From Apilactobacillus ozensis DSM 23829 = JCM 17196 (GTDB lineage Bacteria; Bacillota; Bacilli; Lactobacillales; Lactobacillaceae): 37,239 nucleotides of DNA. A program made the translations under genes and the position numbers. This document shows positions 16,239-26,093 of the stretch, piece by piece; within the stretch, counting starts at the first letter, position 1, and every line of letters starts with the position of its first letter. The notes under the pieces were generated by a model. It was given only the letters and a program-made list of their open reading frames with translations, was not told the DNA's origin and ran no database searches. The stretch spans positions 1,651 to 38,889 of the forward strand of contig NZ_AYYQ01000018.1 of NCBI RefSeq assembly GCF_001435995.1. The letters run 5' to 3'.

Positions 16239-17332
16239 GAATGATAATTTCTGGTGGAGGTACTGGTGGACACATATATCCAGCCTTAGCCTTAATTGAA
16301 GATTTATTGAAACAAGAGCCTCAATCTGAAGTTTTGTATATTGGTTCAACTAGAGGTTTGGAAAAAGAAATTGTTCCTAAAAAAGGAATACCATTCAAAG
16401 CTCTTAAGATTCAAGGATTTAAAAGGTCTCTTTCATTATATAATTTTGAAACAGTTGCTTTATTTTTGAAGAGTGTACATAACTCAAAAAAAATAATAAA
16501 GGATTTTAAACCTGATGTCGTTATTGGTACAGGTGGATATGTATCAGGTGCAGTTGTTTATGCCGCTTCTAAAATGCATGTGCCAACAATGATACATGAA
16601 CAAAACAGTGTAGTTGGATTAACTAATCGTTTTTTAAGTAAACATGTTGATAAAATTGCTGTTGGATTCAAGGATGCAATCAAACAATTTCCAGCTAACA
16701 AGACCTTTTTTGCAGGAAATCCACGTGCTCAACAAGTTGCAAACATTCAAAGTGATTTTAAATGGAGCAGTTATGGTCTTGATGACAACAAACCTACCTT
16801 GTTAATATTTGGTGGTAGTCAGGGTGCTCTAAAAATTAATCAAGTTACTGCAGAAGCAATTAAACATTTTAATGGTTGTGATTATCAAGTTGTTTTTGTA
16901 ACTGGTCAAAAGAGATATGACTCCATTATGAATTATATAGATAACAACAAAATTAACGTAGGAAATAATGTAATAATAAAAGACTATATTTCGAATATGC
17001 CTGAAATTTTACCTAAAGTAGATGCGATTATTGGACGTGCTGGAGCAACTAGTTTAGCTGAAATTACGGCTCTTGGGATTCCTTCTATATTAATACCAAG
17101 TCCATATGTGACAGCTGATCACCAAACTAAGAACGCTCTTAGCTTAGTTAAAAATGGAGCTGCTTTAATAATCACTGAAAATGATTTAAATGTTAAAAGA
17201 TTAACTGAAAATGCTGATCAAATTATGAATAATAAAAATGAAAGAATGTTGATGAAAGAGAATTCATACAACATGGGGTGTAGAAATTCAGCTGACTTAG
17301 TTTTAGATATGGCTCGCTCAATTTTAAAATAG
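16235..17332 (+). CDS. murG: UDP-GlcNAc--lipid I GlcNAc-transferase MurG
   Basis: A peripheral membrane glycosyltransferase that adds GlcNAc to lipid I to make lipid II. It has 365 residues in two Rossmann-like domains. The glycine-rich loop GGGTGGHIYPALAL is at residues 5-18, VIGTGGYVSG follows, and the donor-binding segment IGRAGATSLAEITALGIPSI with the acidic Glu and later SPYVTADHQTKNA lies in the C-terminal domain. ATG16235 overlaps the murD stop (ATGA) and has AGAGG 7 bases upstream. Confidence 0.96.
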   Translation: MRMIISGGGTGGHIYPALALIEDLLKQEPQSEVLYIGSTRGLEKEIVPKKGIPFKALKIQGFKRSLSLYNFETVALFLKSVHNSKKIIKDFKPDVVIGTGGYVSGAVVYAASKMHVPTMIHEQNSVVGLTNRFLSKHVDKIAVGFKDAIKQFPANKTFFAGNPRAQQVANIQSDFKWSSYGLDDNKPTLLIFGGSQGALKINQVTAEAIKHFNGCDYQVVFVTGQKRYDSIMNYIDNNKINVGNNVIIKDYISNMPEILPKVDAIIGRAGATSLAEITALGIPSILIPSPYVTADHQTKNALSLVKNGAALIITENDLNVKRLTENADQIMNNKNERMLMKENSYNMGCRNSADLVLDMARSILK

Positions 17333-17344
17333 AGGTTTTTGTTA

Positions 17345-18136
17345 ATGAAGTTAAATAAATTTCTTTTAAATAATATTTTTAAATCTCATTCTACAAAAGA
17401 TAAAAAAAAGAGAGTATTACCTTTAGACAACTCAAGAAAAAAAAGCACATTAAAAAAATTTTTAGTATTCTTTGTGCCATTATTTTTAGTTTTACTAATA
17501 TCTCTTTATTTTATTTCGCCTTTAAGCAAGATAAATTCTATATCTGTTGTAGGAAATAATATTGTTTCTAAAAGCTATATAAAAAATAAAGCTAATGTGC
17601 ATGTTGGAGATTCTGTTTTTAAAGTCATCGGAAAAAACAAACTATTAAATGAAAAATTAACTAAAAACAACTCACAAATAAAACATGCTAATTTTAAAAT
17701 GAATGGTATAAATAATGTGAAAATATATATTGAGCAATACAAAGTAATTGGCTATAATTCTGACAAAAACAACAGAGCCTATCCTATACTTGAAAGCGGC
17801 AAAGTTTTAAGTTCATCGGTAGACAATCCAAATACTGATAAACTTCCTTATTTAGTTAATTTTACAAATAATGAACAAAGAAAATATGTTGTAAAAGCGA
17901 TGAATAATTTGCCATCATATATAAAAAATAACATTAGAGTTATATCATTCAATCCTACCAGTATATTTCCTGATGGTTTGCGTTTATATATGCGTGATGG
18001 AAATAAAGTTTATGTATTAATTAGTAACTTTAAGAGTAAAATGCCTTATTATCACTCGATTGCTTCCAAATTAAAATCTAAAAGTGTTATAAAATTAGAA
18101 GTAGGGGCTTACTCTTATCCACAAAGTAATAGGTAA
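17345..18136 (+). CDS. divIB: Cell division protein DivIB/FtsQ
   Basis: A bitopic divisome protein that partners FtsL and DivIC outside the membrane. It has 263 residues: a basic cytoplasmic tail with KKKRVLPLDNSRKKS, one transmembrane helix (about 43-63), then a POTRA domain starting near ISVVGNNIVSKSYI and a beta domain. ATG17345 is preferred over TTG17339 because AGAGG is 9 bases before it. It is the last gene of the first dcw segment and is followed by a terminator before ftsA. The extracellular part is rich in Lys and Asn. Confidence 0.9.
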   Translation: MKLNKFLLNNIFKSHSTKDKKKRVLPLDNSRKKSTLKKFLVFFVPLFLVLLISLYFISPLSKINSISVVGNNIVSKSYIKNKANVHVGDSVFKVIGKNKLLNEKLTKNNSQIKHANFKMNGINNVKIYIEQYKVIGYNSDKNNRAYPILESGKVLSSSVDNPNTDKLPYLVNFTNNEQRKYVVKAMNNLPSYIKNNIRVISFNPTSIFPDGLRLYMRDGNKVYVLISNFKSKMPYYHSIASKLKSKSVIKLEVGAYSYPQSNR

Positions 18137-18141
18137 GTTTT

Positions 18142-18169
18142 AGATTTTATTAAACTATAAAATCTTTTT
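18142..18169 (+). terminator. Intrinsic terminator between divIB and ftsA
   Basis: An 8-bp AT-rich stem (AGATTTTA at 18142-18149 with TAAAATCT at 18158-18165), an 8-base loop and five Ts, starting six bases after the divIB stop. The weak stem may allow readthrough, but it marks a boundary between two parts of the dcw cluster. Confidence 0.65.
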
Positions 18170-18193
18170 ACATACATATTATTATGATAGAAT
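18167..18193 (+). promoter_or_regulatory. Candidate ftsA-ftsZ promoter
   Basis: The extended -10 TGATAGAAT (TAGAAT at 18188-18193) has a TTTACA -35 (18167-18172) at a short 15-base spacing. It follows the divIB terminator and precedes the ftsA ribosome binding site by about 25 bases, so ftsA-ftsZ probably has its own transcript. Confidence 0.45.
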
Positions 18194-18227
18194 TAAACTA
18201 TATTTATGCGTTTAGAATGGAGGTTCC

Positions 18228-19556
18228 TTGTTTATTATGAGTTCAAGAACATATGTAGGATTAGACATCGGAACTACATCAATCAAAGTTATCGTTGCTG
18301 AAAAAATTAGAGATCAAATAAATGTACTAGGAATTGGAAATCAACGTTCTGAAGGAGTAAGCAGAGGTATAATTGTTGATATTGATAGAGCTGCTGGTGC
18401 TATTAAAAAAGCAATAGTTCAAGCTGAAGAAAAATCAGGAATGACTATTAATGATGTAATTGTGGGTTTACCCGCTAATCAACTAAAAATAGAGCCTTGC
18501 AATGGAATGATTGCTATAGGCGAACAATCTAGGGAAATTAATAATAATGATGTTAGAAAGGTTGCTGTTTCTGCAACTACCAGAAACTTACCACCTGAAA
18601 GGGAAATAATAGATACTTTATCTGATGAATTTATTGTCGATGGATTTGACGGAATAAAAGATCCTAGGGGAATGGTAGGAGTAAGATTAGAAATGCGTGG
18701 CCGAATCATTACCGGACCCAAGACTCTAATTCACAATACTAAAAAAGCAGTTTCTAAAGCTGGCCTGAATGTTCAAGCTGTTATTATAAATTCTCTTGCT
18801 CAAGGTCAGACCATTTTAGATGATGGTGAACAAGATTTTGGAACGGTACTAATTGAGCTGGGTGGAGGTCAATCGACCGCTTCTGTAATCCATGACCATC
18901 AATTGAAGTTTAGTACCATTGATAACGAAGGCGGCGACTTTATAAGTAAGGATATATCAGTTGTCTTAAACACTTCTTTTGAAAGTGCGGAACGTATTAA
19001 GAGAGATTATGGTAAAGCCGACGCACTAGATGCTTCTGATGAAACTGAATTTCCTGTCGACGTAGTTGGACAGAGCAAGCCTGTTAGAATTTCTGAAAAG
19101 TATTTAGCTGAAATTATTCAAGCAAGACTTGACCAAATCTTAGATCGACTATATAAAAATTTAAATGATATTTCAGCTTTAAAATTACCTGGTGGAATTG
19201 TTCTAACTGGTGGAGTTGCAGCTTTACCTGGAATATCTGCTCTAATAGCTGATAAATTTAATACTAATGTTAGACTGTATTTTCCAAACCAGATGGGGCT
19301 AAGACATCCTTCATTTGCGACCCCTTTATCTTTAGTGACTTATTGTGCTAACATGAGTGAAACACAAGCTTTGGTTAGGTCTGCTCTAGACAATAATTCG
19401 AATAATCAACAACATGAAGAAGAAGAACCAGTTTATCAAGAACAACAACTGGAAACTCCTAAAGAGTCTAGAGAATCTTTTTCTAAGCAAGGTAAAAAGA
19501 CGCTTAAAAAAAGCGGAGAATCAATAAAGAAATTCTTTAATAACTTTTTTGACTAA
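18228..19556 (+). CDS. ftsA: Cell division protein FtsA
   Basis: An actin-like ATPase that tethers the Z-ring to the membrane. It has 442 residues from TTG18228 or 439 from ATG18237. The phosphate-1 loop YVGLDIGTTSIKVIV lies near the N-terminus, the SHS2 (1C) domain follows, and later come LIELGGGQS (phosphate 2) and IVLTGGVAALPG (adenosine). The C-terminus has an Arg/Lys-rich tail ending IKKFFNNFFD, the expected amphipathic membrane helix. The start is unclear because GGAGG (18219-18223) lies 4 bases from the TTG and 13 from the ATG, neither ideal. It has its own promoter and a terminator upstream. Confidence 0.94.
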   Translation: MFIMSSRTYVGLDIGTTSIKVIVAEKIRDQINVLGIGNQRSEGVSRGIIVDIDRAAGAIKKAIVQAEEKSGMTINDVIVGLPANQLKIEPCNGMIAIGEQSREINNNDVRKVAVSATTRNLPPEREIIDTLSDEFIVDGFDGIKDPRGMVGVRLEMRGRIITGPKTLIHNTKKAVSKAGLNVQAVIINSLAQGQTILDDGEQDFGTVLIELGGGQSTASVIHDHQLKFSTIDNEGGDFISKDISVVLNTSFESAERIKRDYGKADALDASDETEFPVDVVGQSKPVRISEKYLAEIIQARLDQILDRLYKNLNDISALKLPGGIVLTGGVAALPGISALIADKFNTNVRLYFPNQMGLRHPSFATPLSLVTYCANMSETQALVRSALDNNSNNQQHEEEEPVYQEQQLETPKESRESFSKQGKKTLKKSGESIKKFFNNFFD

Positions 19557-19574
19557 AAATACGGAGGAATTAAA

Positions 19575-20846
19575 ATGGAATTTTCATTAGACTCAAACGA
19601 AAATCATGGTGCAAGAATAAAAGTAATCGGAGTAGGTGGCGGTGGTAGTAACGCTGTTAATCGAATGATTAAGGAAAATGTTAAGGGTGTTGAATTTATC
19701 GTAGCCAACACCGACGTGCAAGCATTGAGCACTTCTAATGCAGAAACTAAAATTCAATTAGGGCCAAAACTAACAAAGGGATTGGGTGCAGGATCTAATC
19801 CAGAAGTTGGAAGTAAGGCTGCTGAAGAAAGTGAAGAAGCAATTGCTCAAGCCCTTGAAGGTGCTGATATGGTATTTGTTACGGCTGGAATGGGTGGTGG
19901 TACTGGTAATGGTGCTGCACCAATTGTGGCTAAAATTGCTAAAGACCAAGGTGCTTTAACAGTTGGGGTAGTTACTAGACCATTTACTTTTGAAGGACCA
20001 AAACGTTCTAGATATGCTGCTGAAGGAACTGCCGCATTAAAAGAAAATGTTGACACTTTAATTATTATTGCTAACAACAGACTTTTAGAAATAGTAGATA
20101 AGAAAACTCCTATGATGGAAGCGTTCCAAGAGGCAGATAATGTCTTAAGACAAGGTGTGCAAGGTATATCAGATTTAATTACTAGTCCAGGATATGTTAA
20201 CTTGGATTTTGCTGACGTTAAAACAGTAATGCAAAATAAAGGTTCAGCTTTAATGGGAATTGGTTCTTCTAATGGTGAAAACAGAACTGCAGAAGCTACT
20301 AAAAAAGCTATTTCTTCACCATTACTTGAAGTTTCAATTGATGGTGCTGAACAAGTATTATTAAACATTACAGGTGGACCTGACTTGTCACTATTTGAAG
20401 CTCAAGATGCTTCTGATATTGTGTCTCAAGCTGCAACTAATGATGTTAATATTATTTTTGGTACATCTATTGACGAAGACTTAGGTGACGAAGTAAGAGT
20501 TACAGTAATTGCAACTGGGATTGATCAAGAACATAGAAACATAATTAATAATGATAACAAATCAACTGGAAGCCAATTAGGTAAAATTGTTTCTCCTCGT
20601 CACGATAACCATGAAACAGTTAGTCCAAGACCTAAAAGCGATTCTAATGATAAGTTATCAGGCAATGACCCACTTAATGATTGGGACATAAAAGAAAAAC
20701 CAAGTAAAGATAATCGCTTTGATAACGTTAAAAAGCAAGAGTTTGATCCATTCGATGCTAATAACTCTAGCCAAAATCAAAGCAATGTAGATGATAGTTC
20801 AGATGATGACTTACCTCCATTCTTTAAATTTAGAAATAAAAGATAA
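19575..20846 (+). CDS. ftsZ: Cell division protein FtsZ
   Basis: A tubulin-like GTPase that forms the Z-ring. It has 423 residues. The tubulin signature GGGTGNG is at 107-113, and the T7-loop region follows in the C-terminal half of the GTPase domain. From about residue 318 comes a disordered linker rich in Asn, Asp, Ser and Lys, then the conserved C-terminal peptide [13 protein letters not shown], which binds FtsA and SepF. ATG19575 has ACGGAGGA upstream. It is co-directional with ftsA, 18 bases away. Confidence 0.97.
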   Translation: MEFSLDSNENHGARIKVIGVGGGGSNAVNRMIKENVKGVEFIVANTDVQALSTSNAETKIQLGPKLTKGLGAGSNPEVGSKAAEESEEAIAQALEGADMVFVTAGMGGGTGNGAAPIVAKIAKDQGALTVGVVTRPFTFEGPKRSRYAAEGTAALKENVDTLIIIANNRLLEIVDKKTPMMEAFQEADNVLRQGVQGISDLITSPGYVNLDFADVKTVMQNKGSALMGIGSSNGENRTAEATKKAISSPLLEVSIDGAEQVLLNITGGPDLSLFEAQDASDIVSQAATNDVNIIFGTSIDEDLGDEVRVTVIATGIDQEHRNIINNDNKSTGSQLGKIVSPRHDNHETVSPRPKSDSNDKLSGNDPLNDWDIKEKPSKDNRFDNVKKQEFDPFDANNSSQNQSNVDDSSDDDLPPFFKFRNKR

Positions 20847-20877
20847 GCATTGATTTACTCAATTGGAGTGATTATAT

Positions 20878-21267
20878 ATGTCTAGCAAATTTAGTTTTAG
20901 TAATTTTTTTGGAACAGATGATGATGACGAAAAATATATCGACAATACTCCTAATTATCGACCAGACAAAGTAGTTTCTCTTGATAAAAAAGTTCATGAA
21001 AAAAGTAAAATTTCAGTTTTTGAGCCAAGAATTTATTCTGATGTAAAAGTCATTGCGTCCAAACTGGTAGATAACAACGCTGTAGTTATTAATTTTGATA
21101 GTGCTGACAACGAATCAATTAAAAGAATTATCGATTTTTTAAATGGAGTTGTTTTTACCATTAACGGAAGTATTGAAAGAATATCAGATAGAGTGTTTTT
21201 ATTTACTCCGCATGATTTTACAGTTTCTGGGGATGTAAAAAAAGGACTTGATGAAAAATTTCGTTAG
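20878..21267 (+). CDS. sepF: Cell division protein SepF
   Basis: Bundles FtsZ filaments and anchors them to the membrane. It has 129 residues: a short N-terminal segment (MSSKFSFSNFFGTDDDDE) in place of the membrane amphipathic helix, a low-complexity linker, and the C-terminal SepF domain (about 42-125) with ISVFEPRIYSDVKVIASKL, NFDSADNESIKRIIDFLNGV and FTPHDFTVSGD. Position after ftsZ and before yggT is conserved in Gram-positives. The ylmE gene often found between ftsZ and sepF is absent here. Confidence 0.93.
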   Translation: MSSKFSFSNFFGTDDDDEKYIDNTPNYRPDKVVSLDKKVHEKSKISVFEPRIYSDVKVIASKLVDNNAVVINFDSADNESIKRIIDFLNGVVFTINGSIERISDRVFLFTPHDFTVSGDVKKGLDEKFR

Positions 21268-21279
21268 GAGATAAATCTA

Positions 21280-21549
21280 ATGTTTATTTTATTTAATCTT
21301 ATGAGTCTTTTAGATAAGTTAATTTTTCTATACATTATTGCAATTTTAATAAATTCTTTAATGACTTTTTTGCCAGGAGCTTCTTATTCTAAATTTGGCC
21401 AATTTGTAAGCAAAATAGTGTATCCTTTTGAGTCATTGTTTAAGTTTGCAATAGTTGGGATGGTTGATTTTTCACCAGTAGTGGCTATTGTTGTTTTGCA
21501 ATTAGTTAGAATGTTAATTAATTATTTCCAAGTGATATTAATACCATGA
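21280..21549 (+). CDS. YggT/YlmG family membrane protein
   Basis: An 89-residue protein with two hydrophobic segments (about 8-30 and 62-85) joined by a loop containing YPFESLFKF, the YGGT-family hallmark. The role is unclear; homologues affect membrane or nucleoid organisation and osmotic tolerance. GTTAGGAGAT stands in front of ATG21280. Its stop overlaps the ylmH start by 4 bases, in the order sepF-ylmG-ylmH-divIVA seen across Firmicutes. Confidence 0.9.
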   Translation: MFILFNLMSLLDKLIFLYIIAILINSLMTFLPGASYSKFGQFVSKIVYPFESLFKFAIVGMVDFSPVVAIVVLQLVRMLINYFQVILIP

Positions 21550-22337
21550 GCAATAATGACATTATTCAACATTTTAGAAAAGAAGAAGCTCCATTTATTG
21601 ATTACATTGATGATATTGCACAAAAAGCCTCCACTCAATATCGTCCGGTTTTAACTAATTTCCTTAATCCTAGACAGGTTTATATTTTAGAGACAATTAT
21701 TAATTCTTATGATGAATTGAAATTTCAATCATACGGCGGATTCGATGATGCTGAAATGACTCGGACACTTATATATCCTAATTATTATGAACCCGATAAT
21801 AGTGATTTTGAAGTTGTTTTGTGTGAAATAAAATATCCTGAAAAATTTTCGACTATTCACCATAGTCAGGTTTTAGGTAGTTTGATGGGTCTTGGAATTA
21901 ATCGAAATACTATTGGTGATATTATCTCAGATGGAGACCGATGGCAGTTTTTTTGTTCAAAAGAAATTTATAACTATATTTCTTTAAATTTGAATAAGAT
22001 AGGAAAAATTAATGTTTCAGTAGATTATGTAAACTTTTCTTCTAAGATAAAACATAAACTAGATAATAGCCAAAACGTTTTTTGTATACTAACGTCTCTA
22101 AGAATTGATAATGTATTATCTAGCGTTTTTCATTTATCTCGCAAAGATTCTAAAAACTTAGTATCGCATAATTTGGTTCATTTTAATTGGCAATTATTAG
22201 ACAAACCGGATTTTGAAATTTCATTGAAGGATGTAGTATCTGTTCGTGGATACGGTCGTTTTAAAATAGTTAGTTTAGATGGAATTACTAAAAAAGATAA
22301 GATAAAGTCTAGTATTAAAGTTATAAGAAATAAATGA
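21546..22337 (+). CDS. ylmH: YlmH family RNA-binding (S4) protein
   Basis: A cytoplasmic RNA-binding protein. In B. subtilis, YlmH binds ribosomes and takes part in ribosome quality control by helping alanine tailing on stalled 50S subunits. It has 263 residues: an N-terminal half with HFRKEEAPFIDYIDDI and FLNPRQ, then a C-terminal S4 domain (about 185-255), shown by SLKDVVSVRGYGRFKIVSLDG. ATG21546 overlaps the yggT stop, so translation is coupled. Confidence 0.92.
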   Translation: MSNNDIIQHFRKEEAPFIDYIDDIAQKASTQYRPVLTNFLNPRQVYILETIINSYDELKFQSYGGFDDAEMTRTLIYPNYYEPDNSDFEVVLCEIKYPEKFSTIHHSQVLGSLMGLGINRNTIGDIISDGDRWQFFCSKEIYNYISLNLNKIGKINVSVDYVNFSSKIKHKLDNSQNVFCILTSLRIDNVLSSVFHLSRKDSKNLVSHNLVHFNWQLLDKPDFEISLKDVVSVRGYGRFKIVSLDGITKKDKIKSSIKVIRNK

Positions 22338-22353
22338 TTTGGAGGGGGAAAAC

Positions 22354-23001
22354 ATGGTACTAAGCCCACAAGATATTCATAATAAAGAGTTCTCTACCAA
22401 AATGCGTGGTTATAATATTGATGAGGTAAACGATTTTTTAGATCAAATTATTAAAGATTATCAAATTACGCTTGAAGAAAATGAAAGCTTAAAATCTAAA
22501 AATCGTGAAGTTTCTAAAGAATTAAACTATTTTAATTCTATGAAGGATTCTTTAAATCAATCAATTATAGTTGCTCAAGAAGCTGCTGATAAGCTAAAGC
22601 AAAAATCACAAAAAGAAGCTTCAATCGCTAACCAAGAAGCCCAAAAAAAAGCTGATAAAATTCTTGATGATGCTAATAAAAAAGCAAATGAAGTTCTAGA
22701 AAAAGCTTCCCAAGAGACTAAAAAATTGATAGCAGTTAATGATTCTTTAAGAAAAAGTAATCTTACTTTCAGAAATAAGCTAAACGACTTATTAAATGCA
22801 CAATTAGAATTTGTTAATAAAGCAGATTGGGAAAATGCTGCAAATAACACTCAAGAATCTTTAATGTCTGCCCAGAACATAATAAATGAACTTGACAACT
22901 CAAAAGGTTCAAGAGTAAACTCTAAGGATAAAGAATTATCTGGTGAAAGTTTACAATCGACAGTCACTTTTTATCCAGATGGATCCTTTAAAAATAATTA
23001 A
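22354..23001 (+). CDS. divIVA: Cell division/polarity protein DivIVA
   Basis: Binds negatively curved membrane at septa and poles and recruits division or chromosome-positioning proteins. It has 215 residues. The N-terminal lipid-binding domain (LSPQDIHNKEFSTKMRGYNIDEVNDFL, given here by its key parts: KEF, RGY and VNDFLD) is followed by a long coiled coil (about 40-185) rich in Ala, Lys, Glu and Gln, and a short variable tail. ATG22354 follows the strong GGAGGGGG site; TTG22339 lies before that site and is rejected. It is the last gene of the division cluster. Confidence 0.94.
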   Translation: MVLSPQDIHNKEFSTKMRGYNIDEVNDFLDQIIKDYQITLEENESLKSKNREVSKELNYFNSMKDSLNQSIIVAQEAADKLKQKSQKEASIANQEAQKKADKILDDANKKANEVLEKASQETKKLIAVNDSLRKSNLTFRNKLNDLLNAQLEFVNKADWENAANNTQESLMSAQNIINELDNSKGSRVNSKDKELSGESLQSTVTFYPDGSFKNN

Positions 23002-23016
23002 ATAATTATTTTGATA

Positions 23017-23207
23017 TAGAGAATAAAAAGACTGTAATAATACAAAAAGCGAGCTAGTGAATGGTGCGAGACTAGTTGTCCCTTATTACTTTCATATCAT
23101 CTCTGCAGATTATTCTGTAAAATTATCAATTTTAAAGAGAGAATTATTGAATTCTAAATTTGGGTGGTACCACGGAAGACTTCGTCCCTATGACGAGGTC
23201 TTTTTTG
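23017..23207 (+). promoter_or_regulatory. T-box riboswitch (Ile) upstream of ileS
   Basis: A T-box leader that senses uncharged tRNA-Ile. The T-box GGGTGGTACCACG is at 23162-23174. Stem I can be traced: AGAG (about 23018-23021) with CTCT (23101-23104), GTAATAA (23034-23040) with TTATTAC (23083-23089), and the distal loop GGTGCGAG around 23063-23070. The likely specifier is ATC (23096-23098), an Ile codon followed by A, matching the downstream gene. The terminator is 23176-23207. Uncharged tRNA-Ile should stabilise the antiterminator and allow ileS expression. Confidence 0.93.
23176..23207 (+). terminator. T-box-controlled terminator of ileS
   Basis: An 11-bp stem (AAGACTTCGTC at 23176-23186 with GACGAGGTCTT at 23192-23202) and a T-run. 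It directly follows the T-box sequence, as needed for competition between terminator and antiterminator. Confidence 0.92.
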
Positions 23208-23242
23208 TTTAGAATTGTTTTATAAAAGGGGAGGAAATATTT

Positions 23243-26044
23243 ATGAGAATTAAGGATACTTTAAATTTGGGTAAAACTAAATTTAAAATGCGTGGTAATC
23301 TTCCTGTTAAAGAAGCTGAAAGACAAACATTGTGGGAAGAAAATAAAGTTTATCAATTAAGACAAAAGTTAAACGAAGGCAAGCCAAGTTTTGTTCTTCA
23401 TGATGGACCTCCATATGCTAATGGTGATATTCATATGGGACATGCTATGAATAAAATTTCTAAAGACTTTATTGTTAGATATAAGTCAATGAACGGATTT
23501 AGAGCACCTTATGTTCCTGGATGGGATACACATGGATTACCTATTGAACAAAAGTTAACTCAAGCTGGTTATGATCGTAAAAAAATGAGCCCCAATGAAT
23601 TTAGAAAATTATGTCATGAGTATGCACTTAAACAAGTTAACAAACAAAGAGAAGAATTTAAAAGATTGGGAGTTTCAGGTGATTGGGATAATCCATATTT
23701 AACCTTAAAACCTGAATTTGAAGCAGCCGAAATTAGAGTATTTGGTAAGATGGCTGAAAAAGGTTTGATTTATAGAGGTAAAAAACCGGTAATTTGGTCT
23801 TGGTCTTCAGAATCAGCAATGGCAGAAGCCGAAGTTGAATATCATGATATTACTTCCCCATCAGCATTCTATGCTGAAAAAGTAATTGATGGTAAGGGTG
23901 TCTTGGATGAAGATAATACCTACATGGTTGTTTGGACAACAACACCTTGGACTATTCCAGCATCTGAAGGTATTACAATTGATGCATCATTTGACTATTC
24001 AGTAGTTCAAACAGAAGGCGATGATCGTAAATTCGTAATTGCAAGTGAATTACTTGAAAAAGATGCTGAATTATTTGGTTGGGAAAACTATAAGACATTA
24101 AAAGTAGTTAAAGGACAAGAATTAGAAGGTGTATTAGCAGAACATCCATTTGATGCTAGTCGTAAAATTTTAACGATGTTAGGCGATTTTGTTACTATCG
24201 ATACTGGTACAGGATTAGTTCATACAGCTCCTGGTTTTGGTGAAGATGATTATAATGTTGGTAAAAAATATGGCCTAGATATTTTTGTTGATGTTGATAG
24301 TAAAGGATACTTAACTAAAGAAGCTGGTGAAGATTTTGAAGGTGTCTTCTATGATGATGCTAATGAAATTTCTTTAAACAAGTTAAAAGAAAAAAATCTT
24401 TTACTAAAATACATGCCAATTGAACACAGTTATCCATTTGACTGGAGAACTAAAAAACCAGTTATTTACCGTGCTACTCCTCAATGGTTTGCATCGGTTG
24501 ACAAAATCCGTGACCAAATTTTAAGTGCCATTGATAATGTTGACTTTAAACCAGGTTGGGGTAAAAAACGTCTTTATAACATGATTCGTGATCGTGGTGA
24601 TTGGGTAATCTCTAGACAACGAGTTTGGGGAGTTCCACTACCTATCTTTTATGCTGAAGATGGTACTCCAATTATCACTAAAGAAACTACTGACCACGTA
24701 GCAGATTTATTTGCTAAACATGGTTCTGATATTTGGTTTGAAAAAGATGCTAAGGACTTACTCCCAGCAGGATTTAGTAGCGAACATTCTCCTAATGGTA
24801 AATTTACTAAAGAAAATGACATTATGGATGTTTGGTTTGATTCTGGTTCATCACATCAAGGAGTTTGTGCTGAACGTGATGACTTAACATATCCAGCTGA
24901 TGTTTATCTTGAAGGTTCTGACCAATATCGTGGTTGGTTCAACTCTAGTTTAATTACCAGCGTTGCATTTTCTGGTTCAGCACCATATAAACAATTAGTT
25001 TCTCAAGGATTTACTTTAGATGGTAAAGGTCATAAAATGAGTAAATCACTTGGCAATACCATTGCTCCTAATGATGTTATTAAGAAAATGGGTGCTGAGA
25101 TTGTTAGATTATGGGTTACTTCTGTTGATACATCTGCTGATGTACGCGTTTCTATGGAAAACTTTGTTAAGGTTTCTGACAGTTACAAGAAAATTAGAAA
25201 TACTATGCGTTATGTTTTAGCTAACACTAGTGATTTTAATCCTGAAAACGATGCAGTAGAATTTTCTGATTTATCATCAGTAGACCAATACATGTTTGTT
25301 AAACTTAATAAATTTGTTAAAGATGTTAAAAATGATTATGATAATTATGATTTCTTAAACTTAAATAAGAAATTGTTATCATTTATCAATGCTGATTTAT
25401 CAGCATTTTACCTAGACTTTGCTAAAGATGTTTTATACATTGATTCTGAAAATAGTTTGACTAGAAGATCAATGCAAACCGTACTCTACAAAGTTGCAGT
25501 AGCTTTAACAAAATTAATGACACCAATTTTGCCACATACTACTGAAGAAATTTGGAAGTTCTTAAAAGAACCAGAAGACTTTGTTCAACTTGCTGAAATG
25601 CCAGAAGTTGTTCACTATGACAATGAAGATGAAATCTTAAATAATTGGCATCAATTTATGTTGTTGAGAGACGATGTACTTAAGGCTTTAGAAGAATCTC
25701 GTAATGCTAAATTAATTGGTAAAGCTTCTGAAGCTAAATTATCACTTTACCTAAGCGATGGAACTGAAGCTTTATTTGATAAGTTGAATGCTAATGTACG
25801 TCAAGTTCTAATGGTTTCACAACTTCATTTAGACTCTATTGAAAATGCACCCGCTGATGCTGAAAAATTTAGAGATGAAGTAGCAATTAAAGTTGAAAAT
25901 GCAGATGGAAAAGTTTGCTCACGTTGTCGTTTAATTAAAACTGACGTAGGTTCAGATAAAGATTATCCTGAATTTTGTGAACGTTGTGCTGATATCGTTA
26001 GAAAAGATTTTCCTGAAACATTGACTGAAGGATTTGAAGATTAA
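23243..26044 (+). CDS. ileS: Isoleucyl-tRNA synthetase
   Basis: Class I synthetase charging tRNA-Ile, with editing of valine. It has 933 residues. The HIGH motif is HMGH at 64-67 in [16 protein letters not shown]. The CP1 editing domain contains [15 protein letters not shown] and the [15 protein letters not shown] region. KMSKS is at 598-602, and the C-terminal zinc site has CSRC (892-895) and CERC (912-915). It is controlled by the T-box leader. ATG23243 has GGGGAGGA upstream, and an intrinsic terminator follows. Confidence 0.97.
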   Translation: MRIKDTLNLGKTKFKMRGNLPVKEAERQTLWEENKVYQLRQKLNEGKPSFVLHDGPPYANGDIHMGHAMNKISKDFIVRYKSMNGFRAPYVPGWDTHGLPIEQKLTQAGYDRKKMSPNEFRKLCHEYALKQVNKQREEFKRLGVSGDWDNPYLTLKPEFEAAEIRVFGKMAEKGLIYRGKKPVIWSWSSESAMAEAEVEYHDITSPSAFYAEKVIDGKGVLDEDNTYMVVWTTTPWTIPASEGITIDASFDYSVVQTEGDDRKFVIASELLEKDAELFGWENYKTLKVVKGQELEGVLAEHPFDASRKILTMLGDFVTIDTGTGLVHTAPGFGEDDYNVGKKYGLDIFVDVDSKGYLTKEAGEDFEGVFYDDANEISLNKLKEKNLLLKYMPIEHSYPFDWRTKKPVIYRATPQWFASVDKIRDQILSAIDNVDFKPGWGKKRLYNMIRDRGDWVISRQRVWGVPLPIFYAEDGTPIITKETTDHVADLFAKHGSDIWFEKDAKDLLPAGFSSEHSPNGKFTKENDIMDVWFDSGSSHQGVCAERDDLTYPADVYLEGSDQYRGWFNSSLITSVAFSGSAPYKQLVSQGFTLDGKGHKMSKSLGNTIAPNDVIKKMGAEIVRLWVTSVDTSADVRVSMENFVKVSDSYKKIRNTMRYVLANTSDFNPENDAVEFSDLSSVDQYMFVKLNKFVKDVKNDYDNYDFLNLNKKLLSFINADLSAFYLDFAKDVLYIDSENSLTRRSMQTVLYKVAVALTKLMTPILPHTTEEIWKFLKEPEDFVQLAEMPEVVHYDNEDEILNNWHQFMLLRDDVLKALEESRNAKLIGKASEAKLSLYLSDGTEALFDKLNANVRQVLMVSQLHLDSIENAPADAEKFRDEVAIKVENADGKVCSRCRLIKTDVGSDKDYPEFCERCADIVRKDFPETLTEGFED

Positions 26045-26046
26045 TA

Positions 26047-26074
26047 AAAGTCTGGGCATTGTCCCAGCTTTTTT
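26047..26074 (+). terminator. Intrinsic terminator after ileS
   Basis: A hairpin with CTGGG/CCCAG core (26052-26056 with 26063-26067) extended by AAAG/CTTT pairs and followed by TTTTTT. It begins two bases after the ileS stop. Confidence 0.82.
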
Positions 26075-26093
26075 ATTTAGGAGATAATATATT

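Noticed and set aside
19847-20368. A 173-codon open frame on the minus strand.
   Set aside because: It is antisense to the conserved ftsZ GTPase domain, whose codon pattern produces long reverse frames; no start signal.
23011-23040. A promoter-like pair, TTGATA and TAATAA, before ileS.
   Set aside because: The presumed -10 bases pair inside stem I of the T-box (GTAATAA with TTATTAC), and stem I starts at about 23018, so the transcript must begin further upstream.
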